From the NCBI GenBank assembly GCA_017442765.1, contig JAFRZC010000160.1:1-19949 (forward strand): DNA of 19,949 nucleotides, written 5' to 3'. Each line of letters starts with the position of its first letter. The stretch's first letter is position 1. A model generated the notes under the pieces. The model was given only the letters and a program-made list of their open reading frames with translations, was not told the DNA's origin and made no database searches. Positions 16,666-19,949 of this stretch are shown piece by piece. The position numbers and the translations under genes are program-made. This DNA is from Prevotella sp. (GTDB taxonomy: Bacteria > Bacteroidota > Bacteroidia > Bacteroidales > Bacteroidaceae).

Positions 16666-17614
16666 AGTAATCGACATTCTGAATAACAGCAAGGCTCCCT
16701 TTGCCTCGTTCGAGCTGGTGCCGCCGTTAAAGGGCAGCGACGCCACCCAGCTCTACGACAGCATAGAGCCGCTGATGGAGTTTGCCCCGCCGTTCATCAA
16801 CATCACCTGCCACCGCGACGAGGTGGAGTACGTGCCCAATGCCGACGGCACCTACACCAAGCTCACCCTCACCCGACGGCCTGGCACCATCGCCATCGTC
16901 GCTGCCATCATGCGACGCTATCAGACGGGTATCGTGCCACACGTCATATGCGGCGGGGCATCGAGAACGCAGATTGAGAGCGAGCTGCTCGACCTGCACT
17001 TCCTCGGCATAGAGAACGTAGTGGCGCTTCGGGGCGATGCCATACCCGGACAGCGCCACTTCATTCCCGAGCCCGACGGCTTCGCCCACTCAAACGAGCT
17101 GGTGGGGATGATTCGCAACCTGAACAACGGTGTGAGCCTCAGCCCGACGGTGAAAAACGGATTCGCCACAAACTTTTGCGTCGGTGTGGCCGCCTACCCC
17201 GAGAAGCACTTTGAGGCAGCCAACCTCGACACCGACATCAGCAACCTGAAGCGCAAGGTCGATGCCGGTGCCGACTACATCGTCACCCAGATGTTTTTCG
17301 ATAACCAGCGCTTCTACCAGTTTGTCGGTCGATGCCGGAAGGCAGGCATCACCGTGCCGATCATCCCGGGTCTGAAACCCATCTCTACCGTGCGGCAGCT
17401 TGACCTGCTGCCCCGGTCGTTCCACATCGACATCCCGCAACAGCTCGTAGCACTGCTCAAGTCGGTCAAGAACAGCGACGAAGCCTATCAGACGGGTATC
17501 GACTGGTCTATTGGGCAAAGCCGAGACCTGCTCGCTCACGGCGTGCCTGCCATACACTACTACACCATGGCCCGTCCCGACAACGTCTGCCAAATCGTCA
17601 AGGAGGTTTTTTAA
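16658..17614 (+). CDS. metF: 5,10-methylenetetrahydrofolate reductase
   Basis: 318 residues, slightly longer than E. coli MetF (296). This FAD enzyme reduces methylene-THF to 5-methyl-THF, the methyl donor for MetH. The family start ASFELVPPLKG (E19 is the likely catalytic acid), INITCHRDE, GIENVVALRGD, the FAD-contact region HFEAANLDTDISNLKRKVDAGADYIVTQMFFD and VPIIPGLKPI are all present. The ATG lies within the metH 3' end (ATGAGTAA overlap), so translation is probably coupled, and the two enzymes act on consecutive steps. The stop is followed by 34 nt of AT-rich heptad repeat before the helicase start. Confidence 0.96.
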   Translation: MSKVIDILNNSKAPFASFELVPPLKGSDATQLYDSIEPLMEFAPPFINITCHRDEVEYVPNADGTYTKLTLTRRPGTIAIVAAIMRRYQTGIVPHVICGGASRTQIESELLDLHFLGIENVVALRGDAIPGQRHFIPEPDGFAHSNELVGMIRNLNNGVSLSPTVKNGFATNFCVGVAAYPEKHFEAANLDTDISNLKRKVDAGADYIVTQMFFDNQRFYQFVGRCRKAGITVPIIPGLKPISTVRQLDLLPRSFHIDIPQQLVALLKSVKNSDEAYQTGIDWSIGQSRDLLAHGVPAIHYYTMARPDNVCQIVKEVF

Positions 17615-17615
17615 T

Positions 17616-17643
17616 GAAAGTTTAAAGTTGAAAATTGAAAAGT
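17616..17643 (+). repeat. AT-rich heptad tandem repeat between metF and the helicase gene
   Basis: The units GAAAGTT, TAAAGTT, GAAAATT, GAAAAGT run in register between the metF stop (17614) and the helicase ATG (17649). GAAAATT and GAAAAGT are identical to units at 2899-2940. Confidence 0.75.
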
Positions 17644-17648
17644 AAAAA

Positions 17649-19280
17649 ATGAAATTCGAAGAATTATATCTCAACGACAACATTCTCGACGCGCTTGAAG
17701 ACATGCGCTTCGAGACCTGCACGCCCATACAGGAGCAGTGCATACCTTATATCTTAGAGGGCCGCGACATCCTCGGCGTGGCACAGACCGGCACGGGCAA
17801 GACCGCCGCCTACCTGCTGCCCATTCTCTCGATGATCGACGATGGCGGCTATCCGCGCGATGCCATCAACTGCGTCATCATGTCGCCCACACGCGAACTG
17901 GCACAACAGATCGATCAGGCTATGCAAGGGTTCAGCTACTATCTGTCCGACACCTCCAGCATTGCCGTCTATGGCGGCAACGACGGCAACCGCTACGACC
18001 AGGAGCTCAAAGGCCTGCAGCTCGGCGCCGATGTCGTCATTGCCACACCCGGAAGACTCATCAGCCACATCTCGATGGGCAATGCCGACTTCAGCCGTGT
18101 CAGCTTCTTCGTGCTCGACGAGGCCGACCGAATGCTCGACATGGGATTCTCCGAGGACATTATGACCATCGCCAAGCATCTGCCGCCAACCTGCCAGACC
18201 ATCATGTTCTCTGCCACCATGCCCGACAAGATTGAGCAGCTGGCCAAAACCCTCCTCAAGAACCCTGTCGAGGTGAAGATTGCCGTGAGCAAGCCCGCCG
18301 AGAAGATACAGCAGAGCGCCTACATCTGCCACGAGACCCAGAAGCTCGGCATCGTGAAAGACCTGTTCAAGGCCGGCGACCTCCGCCGCGTCATCATCTT
18401 CTCTGGCAAGAAACAGAAGGTGAAGCAAATCAACCAGGCTCTCGTGCGCCTCGGCATCAACTCCGGCGAGATGCACAGCGACCTTGAGCAGGCACAGCGC
18501 GACGAGATGATGTACCGCTTCAAGAGCGGACAGCTCGATGTCATCGTGGCCACCGACATTCTCTCGCGCGGCATCGACATCGACGACATCAGCATCGTCA
18601 TCAACTACGACGTGCCGCGCGACCCCGAGGACTACGTGCACCGCATCGGCCGCACCGCCCGCGCCGAGCGCGACGGCCGTGCCATCACCTTCGTCGCCAC
18701 CGACGACCAGCGGTTCTTCCAGCAGATAGAGCGCTTCCTTGAGAAGAAGATTGAGCGCAACCCGCTGCCCGAAGGACTCGGCGAGGCTCCCGAGATGCGC
18801 CCACGCAGCAGCACAAAGGCAAAAGACCGCCGGCGCAAAGACCGCGACCGTCAGGCTCACCGCCATAAGCCCCGCGAAACGGAAAACGGAAAGTTCTCCC
18901 TTCCCATTAGGGAGGGGTCGGGGGGTAGGCCGGGAAAAGGGAAAAGTCGCCCGAGCACCGAAAAACCTGAAAGCTCCCCAAAGCAGAAAGGAGCAAAGAG
19001 GGGAGAGCAAAGAGTGGATGGCAAAGAGAGGAGAGCAAAAAGAGGAGAGAGGAGTGCCTCCCTTTCCATTAGGGAGGGGTCGGGGGTAGGCCTCCCCAAG
19101 CCCGCCAACCCTCTCCCCCTTGGGGGGAGTCGGCGGGGGCTTCAACAGCGACCGGCCAAAGACCAACCCGTGAGAAAAGAGAAGAAGCCACAAGCTCAAC
19201 GGCCTACCCCACAACCAGACCAGACAGGGAAAATCGGAAAGGTTGTCAAGTGGCTCCGCTCGTTCGGAAAGAAAAAATAA
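17649..19280 (+). CDS. DEAD-box ATP-dependent RNA helicase with repeat-derived basic tail
   Basis: 543 residues. The core (1 to about 372) has every DEAD-box motif: Q motif CTPIQEQ, motif I AQTGTGKT (45-52), PTRELAQQ, TPGRL, DEAD (157-160), SAT, ATDILSRGID and HRIGRTAR (331-338). It would unwind or remodel RNA, probably in ribosome assembly, cold response or RNA decay, like other RhlE/CsdA-type proteins. The tail (373-543) is lysine/arginine-rich and low in complexity. Within it, residues about 416-428, 470-481 and 487-498 are encoded by copies of the GC-rich hairpin repeat, and about 443-468 by an AGAGAGGAGAGCAAA-like purine repeat. The frame stays open through all of them. The core ends about where many Bacteroidota homologues have only a short basic tail, so the rest may be an expansion. 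Confidence 0.93.
   Translation: MKFEELYLNDNILDALEDMRFETCTPIQEQCIPYILEGRDILGVAQTGTGKTAAYLLPILSMIDDGGYPRDAINCVIMSPTRELAQQIDQAMQGFSYYLSDTSSIAVYGGNDGNRYDQELKGLQLGADVVIATPGRLISHISMGNADFSRVSFFVLDEADRMLDMGFSEDIMTIAKHLPPTCQTIMFSATMPDKIEQLAKTLLKNPVEVKIAVSKPAEKIQQSAYICHETQKLGIVKDLFKAGDLRRVIIFSGKKQKVKQINQALVRLGINSGEMHSDLEQAQRDEMMYRFKSGQLDVIVATDILSRGIDIDDISIVINYDVPRDPEDYVHRIGRTARAERDGRAITFVATDDQRFFQQIERFLEKKIERNPLPEGLGEAPEMRPRSSTKAKDRRRKDRDRQAHRHKPRETENGKFSLPIREGSGGRPGKGKSRPSTEKPESSPKQKGAKRGEQRVDGKERRAKRGERSASLSIREGSGVGLPKPANPLPLGGSRRGLQQRPAKDQPVRKEKKPQAQRPTPQPDQTGKIGKVVKWLRSFGKKK
18896..18931 (+). repeat. GC-rich hairpin repeat, copy C, in the helicase coding sequence
   Basis: CTCCCT (18896-18901) pairs with AGGGAG (18909-18914), followed by GGGTCGGGGGGTAGG. 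It is almost the same as 19057-19090 and is translated in the same frame (SLPIREGSGG). Confidence 0.8.
19005..19052 (+). repeat. Purine-rich repeats in the helicase tail
   Basis: Imperfect repeats of GAGAGCAAAGAG and GGCAAAGAGAGGAGAGCAAA encode a run of Lys, Arg, Glu and Gly between hairpin copies C and D. The base composition (almost only A and G) is unlike the helicase core. Confidence 0.6.
19057..19090 (+). repeat. GC-rich hairpin repeat, copy D, in the helicase coding sequence
   Basis: CCTCCCT (19057-19063) pairs with AGGGAGG (19071-19077) around TTCCATT, followed by GGTCGGGGGTAGG. It is translated SLSIREGSGVG. Confidence 0.8.
19107..19142 (+). repeat. GC-rich hairpin repeat, copy F, in the helicase coding sequence
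   Basis: CTCCCCC (19113-19119) pairs with GGGGGAG (19123-19129) around TTG, followed by TCGGCGGGGGCTT. It resembles copy E at 5922 but is translated in a different frame relative to the G-run (NPLPLGGSRRG). Confidence 0.75.
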
Positions 19281-19301
19281 CAGCTGCCACACACCCACGC
19301 A

Positions 19302-19345
19302 TGTTCCCGCAACAGTGCCTTGCACGTTGCGGGAACAACTGTTTT
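19302..19345 (+). terminator. Terminator hairpin after the helicase gene
   Basis: TGTTCCCGCAAC (19302-19313) and GTTGCGGGAACA (19326-19337) form a perfect 12-bp stem with a 12-nt loop, followed after ACTG by four Ts. It begins 22 nt past the helicase stop. The T-tract is short and displaced, so termination may be partial or Rho-assisted. Confidence 0.7.
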
Positions 19346-19352
19346 ATCATGC

Positions 19353-19477
19353 GAAAGACCGTCTTCCTCAAAGTAATAGTATATATATTACTCAGTAATA
19401 TAATATATATTACCCGGTAATATAATATATTTTACTCGGTAATATAATATATATTACTTTATGAAAGACGGTCTTTT
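19353..19477. repeat. Six palindromes at exact 22-bp spacing
   Basis: The centres are at 19360, 19382, 19404, 19426, 19448 and 19470. The outer units are AAGACCGTCTT (19355-19365) and AAGACGGTCTT (19465-19475), inverted copies of each other. The four inner units are 19 nt long: GTAATAGTATATATATTAC, GTAATATAATATATATTAC, GTAATATAATATATTTTAC and again GTAATATAATATATATTAC, at 19373, 19395, 19417 and 19439. The 3-nt spacers between inner units are TCA, CCG and TCG. Confidence 0.92.
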
Positions 19478-19606
19478 GGATTGTGAAAGGTTAGCAATCG
19501 GATGATAAAAGCCTGCGAACGGGACTCCGGGGTGTTGACATAAATCAAAAAAATACCCCGGCAACTATATTTTTGTCAGCATTTGCGGGCATTTGCTTAC
19601 ATTTTG

Positions 19607-19637
19607 TTGGCGTTTTGCGGAAAAATGTGTAATTTTG
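19607..19637 (+). promoter_or_regulatory. Probable gdhA promoter
   Basis: TAATTTTG (19630-19637) is a perfect TAnnTTTG -7 box. The -33 element is less clear: TTG at 19607-19609 has the right distance (20 nt), while stronger TTTG words at 19603 and 19614 are 23 and 12 nt away. A start near 19644 would give a leader of about 60 nt. Confidence 0.6.
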
Positions 19638-19705
19638 CAAGTCGAAAGTCAAAGGAGTATTAGCTTAACATATTTATAAATATAAAGAGAAAGGGTAAAA
19701 AGACG

Positions 19706-19949
19706 ATGAAAGCAACTGAAGTAGTTGAGAGTTTGAAACAGCGATTCCCCAACGAGCCGGAGTACATCCAGGCCGTTTCGCAAGTGCTTCCCACCATCGA
19801 GGAAGAGTACAACAAGCATCCGGAGTTCGAGCGCGCGAACCTGATTGAGCGTCTGTGCATCCCCGACCGCGTGATGGAGTTCCGCGTGACGTGGACCGAC
19901 GACAAGGGCAATGTGCAGACCAACATGGGCTACCGCATCCAGCACAACA
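19706..19949 (+). CDS. gdhA: Glutamate dehydrogenase (5' part, 3' end outside window)
   Basis: The ATG at 19706 opens a frame that continues to the window end, giving 81 residues (MKATEVVESLKQRFPNEPEY and onward). The stretch LIERLCIPDRVMEFRVTWTDDKGNVQTNMGYRIQHN is typical of the N-terminal domain of hexameric glutamate dehydrogenase of about 445 residues, just before the substrate-binding GPYKGGLRF motif, which would lie outside the window. The enzyme joins ammonia to 2-oxoglutarate to make glutamate, usually NADP(H)-linked in this family. The coenzyme domain is not visible. It has its own promoter and a palindrome array upstream, and is separated from the helicase by a terminator, so it is a new transcription unit. 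Confidence 0.92.
   Translation, partial: MKATEVVESLKQRFPNEPEYIQAVSQVLPTIEEEYNKHPEFERANLIERLCIPDRVMEFRVTWTDDKGNVQTNMGYRIQHN

Larger units (their letters stand above)
19281..19705. other. 425-nt intergenic region before gdhA
   Basis: It holds the terminator hairpin (19302-19345), the phased palindrome array (19353-19477), a 7-bp inverted repeat CCGGGGT/ACCCCGG (19527-19533 and 19555-19561, 21-nt spacer), a run of ATTTGC-like words (19580-19597), and the gdhA promoter (-7 box at 19630). I see no coding sequence in it. Confidence 0.75.

Noticed and set aside
17754..19325. 523-codon open frame on the minus strand opposite the helicase
   Set aside because: It mirrors the high-GC codon positions of the DEAD-box gene, whose motifs are complete; the product shows no recognisable domain and crosses the terminator.
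19373..19457. CRISPR-like repeat array
   Set aside because: The spacers are only 3 nt, the units are AT palindromes, and there are no cas genes.

Overview
This window reads as a chromosomal segment of a Bacteroidota bacterium, most likely Prevotellaceae. The basis is family-level protein similarity (a LysRS with a C-terminal extension, a short Pgi, Lon/Tgt/LptF-G order, a Bacteroides-type glutamate dehydrogenase N-terminus), promoters with the Bacteroidota -7 box TAnnTTTG, and starts without Shine-Dalgarno sites. Genus is inference. The segment is mostly housekeeping. No tRNA, rRNA, CRISPR array, phage module or transposase gene was found.

Left block (1-6891, all +): the end of lysS, gpsA, a class II Fic protein, a secreted BSP-family metallopeptidase, pgi, and a HAD hydrolase carrying a C-terminal helicase-associated-like domain. 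The Fic and peptidase genes look like accessory insertions in a lysS-gpsA-pgi-HAD group. A strong intrinsic terminator (6946-6974) closes the block. Middle block (6975-8256): a mostly non-coding tract with an array of palindromes, then trmN6 on the minus strand, then a divergent promoter region for trmN6 and lon.

Right block (8257-19280, all +): lon, tgt, an LptF/LptG permease, metH, metF and a DEAD-box RNA helicase, tightly packed (lon/tgt and metH/metF overlap). metF makes 5-methyl-THF, which metH uses to methylate homocysteine, so their coupling is functional as well as physical. A terminator, a second palindrome array and a promoter then precede the 5' part of gdhA, which runs off the window.

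The most unusual content is not protein-coding. (1) Two arrays of short palindromes lie downstream of terminators, with centres about 22 bp apart: exactly 22 bp for six units at 19353-19477 and 21-23.5 bp for five units at 7055-7159. Both contain the same 14-nt GAAAGACGGTCTTT unit. (2) A GC-rich hairpin repeat family occurs at least six times, always in the same orientation. It is intergenic after pgi, fused in frame to the start of the HAD gene, and inserted in frame three times in the helicase tail. (3) Heptad (7-nt) AT-rich tandem repeats sit at three gene junctions. (4) A 12-nt in-frame repeat lies between the Fic catalytic domain and its winged helix.
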